Positions 33,459 to 42,166 of a stretch of 64,000 nt of DNA are shown in pieces. Numbering within the stretch: the stretch's first letter is position 1; each line of letters opens with the position of its first letter. The notes below the pieces were generated by a model, which searched no databases, was not told the origin of the DNA, and saw only the letters and a list, made by a program, of their open reading frames with translations. The DNA comes from Caballeronia concitans (GTDB taxonomy: Bacteria; Pseudomonadota; Gammaproteobacteria; Burkholderiales; Burkholderiaceae). A program made the position numbers and the translations under genes. The stretch is from the NCBI RefSeq assembly GCF_001544615.1, contig NZ_FCNV02000001.1:434001-498000 (forward strand), written 5' to 3'.

Positions 33459-35042
33459 TTACTTGGTTTGCTGCGCGGTCGGCGACGAAGCCGGCACCGT
33501 GCCCGAAGCCGGCGACGATCCCGGCGCGGCGGGCACCGCGGGTTGCGCGACCACCGGCGCCGACGCCGAACGCGGCGGCTTGTTCTGCGCGAGCTTGCGC
33601 TCGGCGAACGACTTCGACTCGACGACCTGCTTGCCTTCCAGCTTGTTCAGCGCCTGCTGGAGCATGAAGTCGTCGTTGCTGCCGAATTCCACGGGCTTGC
33701 GCTCGCGGTCCTTGCGGCGCTGCTCGGGTGTCTTCTTGTCGTTCTGCTCTTCGAGCAGACGCAGTTGCTCCAGACGATCCTGCTCGCGCTGGTCCTGTTC
33801 CTTCTTCTCGTTCGGATCCTGCGTGTTCGCGAGGTGATTCGAGTAATCCACTTCGCGCGTCACGAGCGCGTCGTCGGGATCGCCGTCCGCGTACTGATCG
33901 ACCGGCACGTCCGGGCGCACGCCCTGGTTCTGGATCGACTTGCCGCTCGGCGTGTAGTAGTACGCCGTCGTCAGGCGCAGCGCGGTGTCGGCGGTCATCG
34001 GGCGGACCGTCTGCACCGAGCCCTTGCCGAACGTGGTCTTGCCGACGATTAGCGCGCGATGATGATCCTGCAGCGCGCCCGCGACGATTTCCGACGCCGA
34101 CGCCGAATACGCGTTGGTCAGCACGACCATCGGCACCTTCTTGAAGATGTCGGGGACGCTCTTCAGCGGGTCCTGATCGAAGGACGGCAGGCGATAGTTG
34201 TCGTAGGTATCGCGGAAAGTCTGCTTCGCGTCCGCAATCTGGCCGTTCGTCGACACGACGACGGCGTTATCCGGCAGGAACGCGCCCGCCACGCCGACCG
34301 CGCTTTGCAGCAGGCCGCCGCCGTTGTTGCGCAGGTCGAGCACGAGGCCCTTCAGGTTCGGCTGCTGGCGCGCGAGGTCCTGCAGCTTCGACGCCAGATC
34401 CGGCACCGTGCGTTCCTGGAAGCTCGTGATGCGGATATAACCGTAGCCCGGCTCCGGCACCTTCATCTTCACCGACTGCACGCGGATGAGGGCGCGCGTG
34501 ACGGTGAGCGGGAACGTGCGGTCGTCGCTCTTGCGGAAGATGGTCAGCGTGACCTTCGTGCCCGGCTCGCCGCGCATTTGCTTGACGGCCTTGTCGAGCG
34601 TCATGCCGCGCACCGGTTTGTCGTTGATGCGCGTGATGAGGTCGCCCGGACGGATGCCGGCGCGGAACGCGGGCGTGTCTTCGATCGGCGAAATGACCTT
34701 GATGAGCCCGTCTTCCGACGAGATTTCGATACCCAGGCCGGCGAAGCGGCCCTTCGTCTGTTCCTGAAGCTCTTCGTAATCGGTCTTGTCGAGATAGGAC
34801 GAGTGCGGATCGAGGCTCGACACCATGCCCTTGATGGCGGCGGTGAGGAGCTTTTTATCGTCGACGGGTTCGACGTATTCGTGCTTGATCTGCCCGAAGA
34901 CTTCGGCGAAGAGCCGCAATTGATCGAGCGGCAGCGGCGACGATGCGGCTTGCTGAGCGGATGCGGAAATCTGCAAGGTGGCGAGCGCGCCGGCGGTAAC
35001 GCCTACGGCGATCAGGCCGAAGTTTTTCAGGTTCTTTCGCAT
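33459..35042 (-). CDS. ctpA: S41A carboxyl-terminal processing peptidase
   Basis: The 527-aa protein has an N-terminal signal or anchor (GLIAVGVTAGALATLQISASA), a PDZ domain (about residues 95-180, GDLITRINDKPVRGMTLDKAV) and the S41 catalytic domain with the serine in AYSASASEIVAGALQ and lysine in GKTTFGKGSVQ. Such periplasmic proteases cut C-termini of envelope proteins and peptidoglycan hydrolases. The last 100 residues form a charged coiled coil and a Pro/Ala tail, an extension beyond the core. A 135-bp gap leads to moeB. Confidence 0.93.
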   Translation of the reverse strand: MRKNLKNFGLIAVGVTAGALATLQISASAQQAASSPLPLDQLRLFAEVFGQIKHEYVEPVDDKKLLTAAIKGMVSSLDPHSSYLDKTDYEELQEQTKGRFAGLGIEISSEDGLIKVISPIEDTPAFRAGIRPGDLITRINDKPVRGMTLDKAVKQMRGEPGTKVTLTIFRKSDDRTFPLTVTRALIRVQSVKMKVPEPGYGYIRITSFQERTVPDLASKLQDLARQQPNLKGLVLDLRNNGGGLLQSAVGVAGAFLPDNAVVVSTNGQIADAKQTFRDTYDNYRLPSFDQDPLKSVPDIFKKVPMVVLTNAYSASASEIVAGALQDHHRALIVGKTTFGKGSVQTVRPMTADTALRLTTAYYYTPSGKSIQNQGVRPDVPVDQYADGDPDDALVTREVDYSNHLANTQDPNEKKEQDQREQDRLEQLRLLEEQNDKKTPEQRRKDRERKPVEFGSNDDFMLQQALNKLEGKQVVESKSFAERKLAQNKPPRSASAPVVAQPAVPAAPGSSPASGTVPASSPTAQQTK

Positions 35043-35212
35043 AAAGGGTGCGTTCGGAATCGAATGAGCAGCATCGTGGGTGACGGGCCAGTATACCCGC
35101 TCCCCTCCAAAGAGGACTTAAGCGCAACTTAAATGCCCGAAGCGCTGCCGGACGACGGCGTTCGATGAAGAACGCCCGGACGGCGGTTCGCTCGCCGCCG
35201 CCGCCAAAGCGC

Positions 35213-35239
35213 CACGGGCGCCCGCGGCGGGCGCCCGTG
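35213..35239. terminator. GC-only hairpin between gpmA and ctpA
   Basis: A perfect 12-bp inverted repeat is present: CACGGGCGCCCG (35213-35224) and CGGGCGCCCGTG (35228-35239), 3-nt loop. It lies about 30 bp after the gpmA stop (minus strand). There is no T-run, so it may be an mRNA-stabilising or attenuating hairpin rather than a true terminator. Confidence 0.5.
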
Positions 35240-35268
35240 AACCAACTGCTTCTATCCGGCAGACGACC

Positions 35269-36015
35269 TTAGCCGGCCTTGCCCTGCTTGGCGACCGCTG
35301 CCTGCGCGGCCGCGATGGCGTCCGCGTCGCCGAGATAATAGTGCTTGATCGGCTTCAGGTTTTCGTCGAGTTCATAGACGAGCGGCACGCCGTTCGGAAT
35401 GTTCAGCCCGACGATGTCCGCGTCCGAAATCTCGTCCAGATATTTCACCAGCGCGCGCATGGAATTGCCGTGCGCGGCGATGAGCACCTGCTTGCCCGCC
35501 TTGATGGCCGGCGCAATCGACTCGTTCCACACCGGCAGCACGCGCGCGACCGTGTCTTTCAGGCATTCGGTGAGCGGCAACTGCTCGCGCGGCACCTTCG
35601 CATAGCGCGGGTCGTTGTACGACGCGCGTTCGTCGGACGGATCGAGCGCGGGCGGCGGCGTGTCGTAGCTGCGGCGCCAGACGAGAACCTGATCGTCGCC
35701 ATATTTTTTCGCGGTTTCCGCCTTGTTCAGCCCCGCGAGCGCGCCGTAATGGCGCTCGTTCAGGCGCCAGGAATGGACGACCGGGATATACATCAGGTCC
35801 ATTTCGTCCTGAACGTGCCACAGCGTGCGGATGGCGCGCTTCAGCACCGACGTGTACGCGATGTCGAACGTGTAGCCGGCTTCGCGCAGCAGCACGCCGG
35901 CCTGGCGCGCTTCGCGGTTGCCCTGCTCGGTGAGGTCGACGTCGACCCAGCCGGTGAACCGGTTTTCCTTGTTCCACGTCGATTCGCCGTGGCGGATGAG
36001 CACTAGCTTGTACAT
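35269..36015 (-). CDS. gpmA: 2,3-bisphosphoglycerate-dependent phosphoglycerate mutase
   Basis: GpmA interconverts 2- and 3-phosphoglycerate in glycolysis. The 248-aa protein shows [18 protein letters not shown] with the phospho-histidine near residue 9, the second histidine in [14 protein letters not shown] and the dPGM insert [18 protein letters not shown]. Length matches the dependent family. It is the first gene of the gpmA-ctpA-moeB series. Confidence 0.96.
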   Translation of the reverse strand: MYKLVLIRHGESTWNKENRFTGWVDVDLTEQGNREARQAGVLLREAGYTFDIAYTSVLKRAIRTLWHVQDEMDLMYIPVVHSWRLNERHYGALAGLNKAETAKKYGDDQVLVWRRSYDTPPPALDPSDERASYNDPRYAKVPREQLPLTECLKDTVARVLPVWNESIAPAIKAGKQVLIAAHGNSMRALVKYLDEISDADIVGLNIPNGVPLVYELDENLKPIKHYYLGDADAIAAAQAAVAKQGKAG

Positions 36016-36201
36016 GTTTGATAGGTCGGTCAGTTGAGAAAGCGGGCGTGCCGATGGGTACTCCGTGATACTGCCATCGCGCGTGGAGTGCCGCCATCGG
36101 CCGGATGGCCTAGGCCATCGCGGGAAACGGTTATTTTATAATGGCGCGATTGCCCTCATTTTCCTTTCTTCCTTTCTCTCTATCTTTCGGCGGCCCTAGA
36201 C

Positions 36202-36627
36202 GTGAAGTTTTTCACTGATTACACGAATCTCGCACTCATCGTGATTGCGCTCATCTCCGGCGCACTGCTTTTGTGGCCCGCCATCACGCGTCGCGGACGC
36301 GGCGGAATTTCCGCAGCCGAAGCCACCACGCTGATCAACCGGCGCAATGCCGTCGTCGTCGATATCCGGCCCGCCGCGGAGTTCGCGAAGGGCCATCTGC
36401 CGTCGGCGCGCAATATCGAGGCGGCGGAGCTCCAAGCAAAAATCGGCCAGATCGCGAAGAATAAGAGCAATCCGGTCGTGCTCGTGTGTCAGACCGGACA
36501 ACAGTCGCAGCGCGCCAGCCGCACCGTCGCGGACGCTGGCTACGCTGAGGTCCATGTCTTGCAAGGCGGAGTCGATGCCTGGCAGAAGGCAGGAATGCCG
36601 GTCGTAAAACAAGGAGCCGTCAAGTGA
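36202..36627 (+). CDS. membrane-anchored rhodanese-domain protein
   Basis: The 141-aa protein starts at GTG 36202 and has an N-terminal helix (LALIVIALISGALLLWPAI) then a single rhodanese domain with catalytic Cys in LVCQTGQQSQRA and the VDIRPAAEFAKGHLPSA and LQGGVDAWQ segments. It resembles YibN, encoded next to grxC and secB in many proteobacteria. Its stop overlaps the grxC start by 4 bp. Confidence 0.9.
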   Translation: MKFFTDYTNLALIVIALISGALLLWPAITRRGRGGISAAEATTLINRRNAVVVDIRPAAEFAKGHLPSARNIEAAELQAKIGQIAKNKSNPVVLVCQTGQQSQRASRTVADAGYAEVHVLQGGVDAWQKAGMPVVKQGAVK

Positions 36628-36884
36628 AGAAAGTCGTCATGTACAGCACCCAAGTGTGCCCGTATTGCCAGATGGCCGAACGTCTTTTAAAGTCCCGCGG
36701 GGTCGAAAGCATCGAGAAAGTGCTGATCGATCGTGAACCGGGCCGCCGCGAGGAAATGATGCAGCGCACCGGACGCCGCACCGTGCCGCAGGTTTATATC
36801 GGCGAAACGCACGTGGGCGGCTACGACGATCTTTCCGCGCTCGACCGCAAGGGCGGTCTCGTGCCGCTGCTCGAGTCGGCCTGA
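36624..36884 (+). CDS. grxC: glutaredoxin 3
   Basis: The 86-aa dithiol glutaredoxin has CPYC (VCPYCQMAERLL) near residue 11, TVPQVYIGETHVGGYDDL and a normal length. It reduces disulfides with glutathione, whose synthesis genes are also in this window. It is translationally coupled to the rhodanese gene and followed by secB. Confidence 0.95.
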   Translation: MKKVVMYSTQVCPYCQMAERLLKSRGVESIEKVLIDREPGRREEMMQRTGRRTVPQVYIGETHVGGYDDLSALDRKGGLVPLLESA

Positions 36885-36941
36885 CATCACCACACGCTGC
36901 CCGGACACGCGCCGGGCCACCGATTCATCCAGGAAATTATT

Positions 36942-37412
36942 ATGTCCGACGAGAACAATCAGCCGTTTTTCAACATCCAGCGCATTTACCTGAAGGATAT
37001 GTCGCTCGAGCAGCCGAACTCGCCCGCCATCTTCCTCGAACAGGAAATGCCGTCGGTTGAGGTCGAAGTCGACGTGAAGGCCGACCGTCTCGCGGAAAGC
37101 GTCTTCGAAGTGCTGGTCACGGGCACGGTCACGGCGAAGGTCGCCGACAAGGTCGCGTTCCTGATCGAAGCGAAGCAGGCCGGTATCTTCGATATCCGGA
37201 ACATTCCCGCTGAACAGATCGATCCGCTCGTCGGCATTGCATGCCCGACCATCCTGTTCCCGTACTTGCGCTCGAACATCGCGGATGCGATCACCCGCGC
37301 CGGCTTCCCGCCGATCCACCTCGCGGAAATCAACTTCCAGGCACTGTACGAGCAGCGTCTCGCGCAACTGGGCGGCGCGCAGGAAGGCGCGGCGAACGGC
37401 GCGACGCACTGA
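36942..37412 (+). CDS. secB: protein-export chaperone SecB
   Basis: The 156-aa cytoplasmic tetrameric chaperone keeps preproteins unfolded for Sec[24 protein letters not shown] near the start and [34 protein letters not shown] near the end are hallmarks. An AGGAAATTATT ribosome region precedes ATG 36942. It belongs to the rhodanese-grxC-secB-gpsA cluster. Confidence 0.96.
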   Translation: MSDENNQPFFNIQRIYLKDMSLEQPNSPAIFLEQEMPSVEVEVDVKADRLAESVFEVLVTGTVTAKVADKVAFLIEAKQAGIFDIRNIPAEQIDPLVGIACPTILFPYLRSNIADAITRAGFPPIHLAEINFQALYEQRLAQLGGAQEGAANGATH

Positions 37413-37453
37413 GCGTCATCCCTCTGTCCTGACTCTGCCGACCGGAGCCGAGC

Positions 37454-38452
37454 ATGAAAGTAGCCGTTCTCGGCGCCGGCGCATGGGGTACCGCACTAGC
37501 GGGCCACCTCGCGACACGGCACGACACGATGCTTTGGGCGCGCGACCGCGCGCTCATCGATTCTCTTTCCCAAAGCCACGAAAACACGCGTTATCTCGCG
37601 GGCGTCCGCCTGCCCGAGACGCTCGCGTTCGAAGCCGACCTCGGCGTGGCGCTCGCGCATGCCGCCGCAGCGGATGCGCTGTGCGTCGTGGCCACGCCCG
37701 TCGCCGGGCTGCGTGCGCTTTGCCGCGCGATGCGTCAGGCGGGCGTCGTGCCGGCGCATATCGTCTGGCTCTGCAAAGGCTTCGAGGCGGACACGCAATG
37801 TCTGCCGAACGAAGTCGTCGCGGCCGAACTGCCCGAGCACGCGAGCAACGGCACGCTGTCGGGGCCGAGCTTCGCGCGTGAAGTCGGGCAGGGCTTGCCG
37901 GTCGCGCTGACGGTGGCGAGCGCATCGGCGGAACTGTGCGCGCGCACGGTCGCGGCGTTCCATCACGGCGCAATGCGCATCTATACCGGCGACGACGTGA
38001 TCGGCGTCGAAGTGGGCGGCGCGGTGAAGAACGTGCTCGCCATCGCCACCGGCATCTCGGACGGCTTGGGCCTCGGGCTGAACGCGCGCGCGGCGCTCAT
38101 CACGCGCGGACTCGCGGAAATGTCGCGGCTGGGCGTGGCGCTCGGCGGTCGCGCCGAGACGTTCACCGGTCTCACGGGCCTGGGCGATCTCATCCTCACC
38201 GCCACCGGCGATCTTTCCCGCAACCGCACCGTCGGCATGCAACTGGCGAGCGGCCGCACGCTCGACGAAATCCTCGCCGCGCTCGGTCATGTGGCCGAAG
38301 GCGTGCGATGCGCGCGCGCGGTGCTCTCACTGGCGCAGTCGCGCGGTATCGAAATGCCGATCACGCATGCGGTATGCCGCGTGCTCTTCGAGAACGTCGC
38401 GCCGCGCGATGCGGTGCAGGCGCTGCTCAATCGCGACGCCAAAGCGGAGTAG
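37454..38452 (+). CDS. gpsA: glycerol-3-phosphate dehydrogenase [NAD(P)+]
   Basis: GpsA makes sn-glycerol-3-phosphate for phospholipid synthesis. The 332-aa protein has the N-terminal dinucleotide fold [14 protein letters not shown] and the catalytic region with [21 protein letters not shown] and [17 protein letters not shown] site precedes ATG 37454. It is the last member of the secB cluster before the macro-domain gene. Confidence 0.95.
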   Translation: MKVAVLGAGAWGTALAGHLATRHDTMLWARDRALIDSLSQSHENTRYLAGVRLPETLAFEADLGVALAHAAAADALCVVATPVAGLRALCRAMRQAGVVPAHIVWLCKGFEADTQCLPNEVVAAELPEHASNGTLSGPSFAREVGQGLPVALTVASASAELCARTVAAFHHGAMRIYTGDDVIGVEVGGAVKNVLAIATGISDGLGLGLNARAALITRGLAEMSRLGVALGGRAETFTGLTGLGDLILTATGDLSRNRTVGMQLASGRTLDEILAALGHVAEGVRCARAVLSLAQSRGIEMPITHAVCRVLFENVAPRDAVQALLNRDAKAE

Positions 38453-38477
38453 CGCAGCGTTCCTTCGGAGGTGCGCG

Positions 38478-39017
38478 ATGGTCAAGCTGGAAGCCGTAAT
38501 CGCGGATATCACCACGCTCGAAGTCGATGCCATCGTCAACGCGGCGAACAAGTCGCTGCTGGGCGGCGGCGGTGTCGATGGCGCGATCCATCGCCGGGCC
38601 GGACGCGGGCTTTTGCGCGAATGCGAAACGCTCGGCGGCTGCGAAACCGGCGACGCGAAGATCACCGGCGGCTACGATTTACCGGCGAAACACGTGATCC
38701 ACGCGGTCGGGCCGCGCTGGAACGGCGGCAAGCGCAACGAGCCCGAATTGCTCGCAGGTTGTTATCGGCGCTCGCTGGAACTCGCGCACGAAGCCGGCTG
38801 CAAGTCGATCGCCTTCCCGGCGATCAGTTGCGGCATCTACCGCTTTCCGGTCGAAGCGGCGGTGAAAATCGCGGTATCGACGGTCAATGAAACGCTGCCT
38901 CGCACGCCATCCGTCGAACGCGTCATCTTCGCCTGTTTTCAGGACGCAATGCTCGCGCTCTATCTCGCGGAACTCGCGGCTCACGCGGATCAGGCGCCGC
39001 CTTCGAAGCCGGCCTGA
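38478..39017 (+). CDS. macro-domain protein (O-acetyl-ADP-ribose deacetylase type)
   Basis: The 179-aa macro domain has [27 protein letters not shown] (ADP-ribose pocket, catalytic Asn and Asp) and [16 protein letters not shown]. Family members remove O-acetyl or ADP-ribose groups. The start ATG 38478 has GGAGGT 5 nt upstream; a longer in-frame reading from 38289 lies inside gpsA and is rejected. Its end overlaps the end of the convergent trmL gene by 28 bp. Confidence 0.92.
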   Translation: MVKLEAVIADITTLEVDAIVNAANKSLLGGGGVDGAIHRRAGRGLLRECETLGGCETGDAKITGGYDLPAKHVIHAVGPRWNGGKRNEPELLAGCYRRSLELAHEAGCKSIAFPAISCGIYRFPVEAAVKIAVSTVNETLPRTPSVERVIFACFQDAMLALYLAELAAHADQAPPSKPA

Positions 39018-39460
39018 CGCCACGCTTCGAACGTCACGATCGCCACGGTATTCGACAAGTTCAGACTGCGATTGCCCGGCCGCATCGGCAGGCGCACGCG
39101 CTGTTGGGTTGCGAACCGGTCCAGCACGTCGGGCGCGAGTCCGCGTGTTTCGGCGCCGAACACGAACCAGTCGCCCGGCTGAAACGCGTGATCGAAGAAC
39201 GGCGTCGAGCCGCGCGTGGTGAACGCGAACATGCGCGCCGCATCCGGCGATTCTTTCGCGATGAACGCATCCCAGTTCGCGTGCACGTTCATTTCGGCGT
39301 ACTCGTGGTAATCAAGACCGGCGCGGCGCATTTTCGCGTCGTCGAGCGGAAAGCCGAGCGGCTCGATCAGATGCAGTCGCGCGCCCGTGTTCGCGCACAG
39401 GCGGATGACGTTGCCGGTGTTCGGCGGGATTTCGGGTTCGACGAGTACGACGTTGAACAT
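38990..39460 (-). CDS. trmL: tRNA (cytidine/uridine-34-2'-O)-methyltransferase
   Basis: TrmL methylates the wobble ribose of tRNA-Leu isoacceptors. The 156-aa SPOUT protein has [23 protein letters not shown] at its start, and the knot motifs [13 protein letters not shown] and [30 protein letters not shown] 39460 matches the family start; an upstream extension to 39559 is rejected. It lies 19 bp downstream of comF. Confidence 0.93.
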   Translation of the reverse strand: MFNVVLVEPEIPPNTGNVIRLCANTGARLHLIEPLGFPLDDAKMRRAGLDYHEYAEMNVHANWDAFIAKESPDAARMFAFTTRGSTPFFDHAFQPGDWFVFGAETRGLAPDVLDRFATQQRVRLPMRPGNRSLNLSNTVAIVTFEAWRQAGFEGGA

Positions 39461-39479
39461 GAGTTTCTTGGCTAAAAAG

Positions 39480-40265
39480 TTAATCTTTCGGCGTGCGCAG
39501 CGCGACGAAGTTGGTGGCGCGCCGCGCGCCTGCGAGTTTGAGCGTGCGGGCGAGGGCATCGAGTGTGGCGCCGGACGTCATCACATCATCGACGACGCCG
39601 ACATGCTTGCCGCGCACATCGCCCTCGACGACGAACGCGCGCGCGACATTGCGCCTGCGCGTATCGACATCGAGCCGCGATTGCGCCGCAGTGTGAATCG
39701 CACGGCTGACGAGCGCGGCATCGGCTCGCACGCCCAAGTGCCGCGCGAGCGGATGGGCGATCGCCCACGCCTGGTTGTAGCCGCGCGCGACGAGCCGCTT
39801 GCGCGACAACGGCACCGGCGCGATGACATCGGGCGTCGGCAGGCCGCTGTCTTCGAACAGCGCGTGCAGATGGCGCGCGAACGCCGCGCCCGCCGCATGA
39901 CGCGCGCGAAACTTGAGTTCGACGGCGAGCGTGTCGAGCGGCGCGCGATAGTCGGCGATCGCGATGGTGTCGTTGAACGCGGGCGGGTTGTCGAGGCACG
40001 CGGCGCAGTGCAGCCGCACGTCTTCGCGATCGCGCCCGGCGAAGGACGCCGCGAGCGGCATCGCGCAGGTGGCGCATCGGAAGCGCGGCTCGTTCCAGTA
40101 CTGCTCGTCGCATCCGCCGCATAAAAGTTGCTGCGACACATTGCCGCATAACGCGCACTGATTCGGCAGTGCGACGTCGAGCATCCTGCGCGCCATCGAC
40201 GTCAACGCGCGTGCGCGCACCGCCGCGAACCCGGAAAACGGCGGCAAATGGCGGACGAGTTTCAT
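39480..40265 (-). CDS. comF: ComF-family phosphoribosyltransferase-like protein
   Basis: The 261-aa protein has an N-terminal double zinc ribbon (CALCGNVSQQLLCGGC, then CATC and CAAC) and a PRTase-like domain with GYNQAWAIAHPLARHL and the PRPP loop VVDDVMTSGATLDAL. ComF proteins take part in DNA uptake or recombination; comM is also in this window. The reading frame stays open to 41015, but that extension overlaps the divergent methyltransferase gene and has no motif, so ATG 40265 is used. Confidence 0.9.
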   Translation of the reverse strand: MKLVRHLPPFSGFAAVRARALTSMARRMLDVALPNQCALCGNVSQQLLCGGCDEQYWNEPRFRCATCAMPLAASFAGRDREDVRLHCAACLDNPPAFNDTIAIADYRAPLDTLAVELKFRARHAAGAAFARHLHALFEDSGLPTPDVIAPVPLSRKRLVARGYNQAWAIAHPLARHLGVRADAALVSRAIHTAAQSRLDVDTRRRNVARAFVVEGDVRGKHVGVVDDVMTSGATLDALARTLKLAGARRATNFVALRTPKD

Positions 40266-40382
40266 GACGGAGCAAGCATAAAAAACCGGCGGCGCAGCGC
40301 GCGGAAAGGCGCGAAGGCGCCGTCGCATGGGCCTATTTCGAGACGACCGAGTATACTTCGCACTCTTCGCGAACAGATCGTC

Positions 40383-41363
40383 ATGTCCCCCACGTCCTCC
40401 AAAACTAGCCGACCGGCCTATGATCCGCGCCGTTTGCGCGAGATTTTCGACCGTCGCGCCGCCGCTTTCGACGAAGTCGCCTTCCTGCCGCGCGAAATCG
40501 CGGATCGCATGCGCGAGCGTCTGGAGTACATCAAGGTCGCGCCGGTTCGCGTCCTCGACGCGGCGTGCGGCGTGGGCTCGGACCTGGGGCCGTTGCGCGA
40601 GCGGTTTCCGGAGGCGTCGGTGCTGGGCATCGACATTTCCTCCGCGATGCTCGCCCGCGCCCGCTCGGCCGAAGCAGAAGGCGAAAGCAGCCCCGGGTGG
40701 CGCCGCTTTCTGCCCTCGACGCTCGCCAAGGCGTTCGGCGCGCGCGGCCCGCAGCTCGCGCAGGCCGATTTCGCGGCGCTGCCGTTCGCAGGCGGCGCGT
40801 TCGAACTGCTCTGGTCGAATCTCGCGCTGCACTGGCATTCGCGCCCGGACGTCGTGCTGCCCGAATGGCAGCGCGTGCTGAAGGTGAACGGCTTGCTGAT
40901 GTTCAGCACCTTCGGTCCCGATACCCTGCGCGAGCTTGCCGCCGCCTATCGCGAAGCGGAACGCACGCTCGGCCTCGCGCCGATGCCGCACACCATCGAT
41001 TTCGTCGATATGCACGACTTAGGCGACATGCTCGTCGAAAGCGGCTTCGAGATCCCGGTGATGGATCAGGAAGTGCTGACGATTACCTACCGGTCGCCGG
41101 AATCGCTGCTTGCGGATGTCGCGCGCTGGGGCGCGTATCCGTTCGAGCGCGCAGCAGGCGAGCGGGCCGATGGCGGCGCGCAAGCCTTGCGCGGCGCGGT
41201 TCACGCGGCGCTGGAGGCGCTTCGCCGCGACGACGGCACGATCCCGCTGACCTTCGAAGTCATCTACGGCCACGCTTGGAAAGCGGTGCCGCGAACGACG
41301 GCGGAAGGACATGGCATCGTGCGGCTGGAAGACATAGGACGGGGGCCGAAAAGGAACCGGTAG
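40383..41363 (+). CDS. SAM-dependent methyltransferase, BioC-like
   Basis: The 326-aa protein has the SAM loop VLDAACGVGSDLGPL near residue 60 and the class I fold continuing with VLGIDISSAMLARAR. RREIFDRRAAAFDEVAFLPREIADRM near the start resembles BioC (malonyl-ACP O-methyltransferase, first step of pimelate synthesis for biotin). There is an insert between residues 90 and 115 (GESSPGWRRFLPSTLAKAF) not found in the shortest BioC proteins. No bio genes are adjacent, so the symbol is withheld. It is divergent from comF. Confidence 0.82.
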   Translation: MSPTSSKTSRPAYDPRRLREIFDRRAAAFDEVAFLPREIADRMRERLEYIKVAPVRVLDAACGVGSDLGPLRERFPEASVLGIDISSAMLARARSAEAEGESSPGWRRFLPSTLAKAFGARGPQLAQADFAALPFAGGAFELLWSNLALHWHSRPDVVLPEWQRVLKVNGLLMFSTFGPDTLRELAAAYREAERTLGLAPMPHTIDFVDMHDLGDMLVESGFEIPVMDQEVLTITYRSPESLLADVARWGAYPFERAAGERADGGAQALRGAVHAALEALRRDDGTIPLTFEVIYGHAWKAVPRTTAEGHGIVRLEDIGRGPKRNR

Positions 41364-41526
41364 CAAGTCCTCGGTGAATTGGTGACAAGTTGGTGAGTGG
41401 CATCGCGGCGGCCGTAAAGAGGGCGTTTGTTATGTCAGAAATTAGCGCCCGAAGGACATGTGAAAAACTGCGTCAAATGGGCGCAGAGGCTTGTCGCGCT
41501 TAGCTTTGCGACGCTACGACCCTTGC

Positions 41527-41555
41527 TTGTGGATGCCACCCAACCCGCCTATAAT
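41527..41555 (+). promoter_or_regulatory. sigma70-type promoter of the cytochrome oxidase cluster
   Basis: TTGTGG (41527-41532) and TATAAT (41550-41555) are separated by 17 bp. Transcription would start near 41562, about 80 nt before the DUF2244 start codon. This is the best promoter in the 278-bp gap after the methyltransferase gene. Confidence 0.65.
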
Positions 41556-41641
41556 GCGTCAGTTTGTCGCCCGGACTGACACAAATTTGGGCGAAATCCG
41601 AGCAAATGTATGTGATTGCGTGCGGATGGATGGAGGCGGCG

Positions 41642-42118
41642 ATGCAGGTGAGTCAAACGCTGACGGAATCCGAGCCGGTTATCAAGGACTGGCTGATGAA
41701 ACGCAACTGCTCGGTGTCGCCGCGTCAGTTCGTGTGCTTCTATTTGTCGCTTGCGCTGTTTTCCCTGGCCATCGCGACACCGCTTTTTCTGAATGGCGCC
41801 TGGCTGGTGCTGCCGTTCACCGGAGTCGAATTGACGGTCGTGGCCGTCGCGTTTCTGATTCATGCGCGACACGCCGTCGATTACGAAAGAATCCGGCTGT
41901 ATCAGAACCGGTTGTTGATCGAGCAGATGAACGCCGAAGAATTGACGCAGTTCGAGTTCAACCCGCGCTGGGTGCGCGTTGAACCGGGTGCGACGCCGAG
42001 AGAGCCGCTTACGATCGTGTCGCGCGGTCAATCGGTGAAAATCGGGCTACACCTTGCACAGCATCGTCGCAGGCAATTTGCTGCCGAGTTGCAGACGTCA
42101 CTGAGACGGCTCGCCTGA
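41642..42118 (+). CDS. DUF2244 membrane protein of the cytochrome oxidase cluster
   Basis: The 158-aa protein has two closely spaced membrane helices (FVCFYLSLALFSLAIATPLFL and LVLPFTGVELTVVAVAFLIHA) followed by a soluble beta-rich tail with RWVRVEPG. This is the DUF2244 pattern, a family found next to heme-copper oxidase genes. Function is unknown. ATG 41642 is chosen for GGAGG at 41632-41636. Confidence 0.85.
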   Translation: MQVSQTLTESEPVIKDWLMKRNCSVSPRQFVCFYLSLALFSLAIATPLFLNGAWLVLPFTGVELTVVAVAFLIHARHAVDYERIRLYQNRLLIEQMNAEELTQFEFNPRWVRVEPGATPREPLTIVSRGQSVKIGLHLAQHRRRQFAAELQTSLRRLA

Positions 42119-42166
42119 AGAGGAACGGGCGACACAGCGCGATGCCCACGGGGGTCGAGGGTTTGA

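Noticed and set aside
40266-41015. N-terminal extension of the ComF reading frame
   Set aside because: It overlaps the divergent BioC-like gene and shows no conserved motif; the zinc-ribbon start at 40265 fits ComF.
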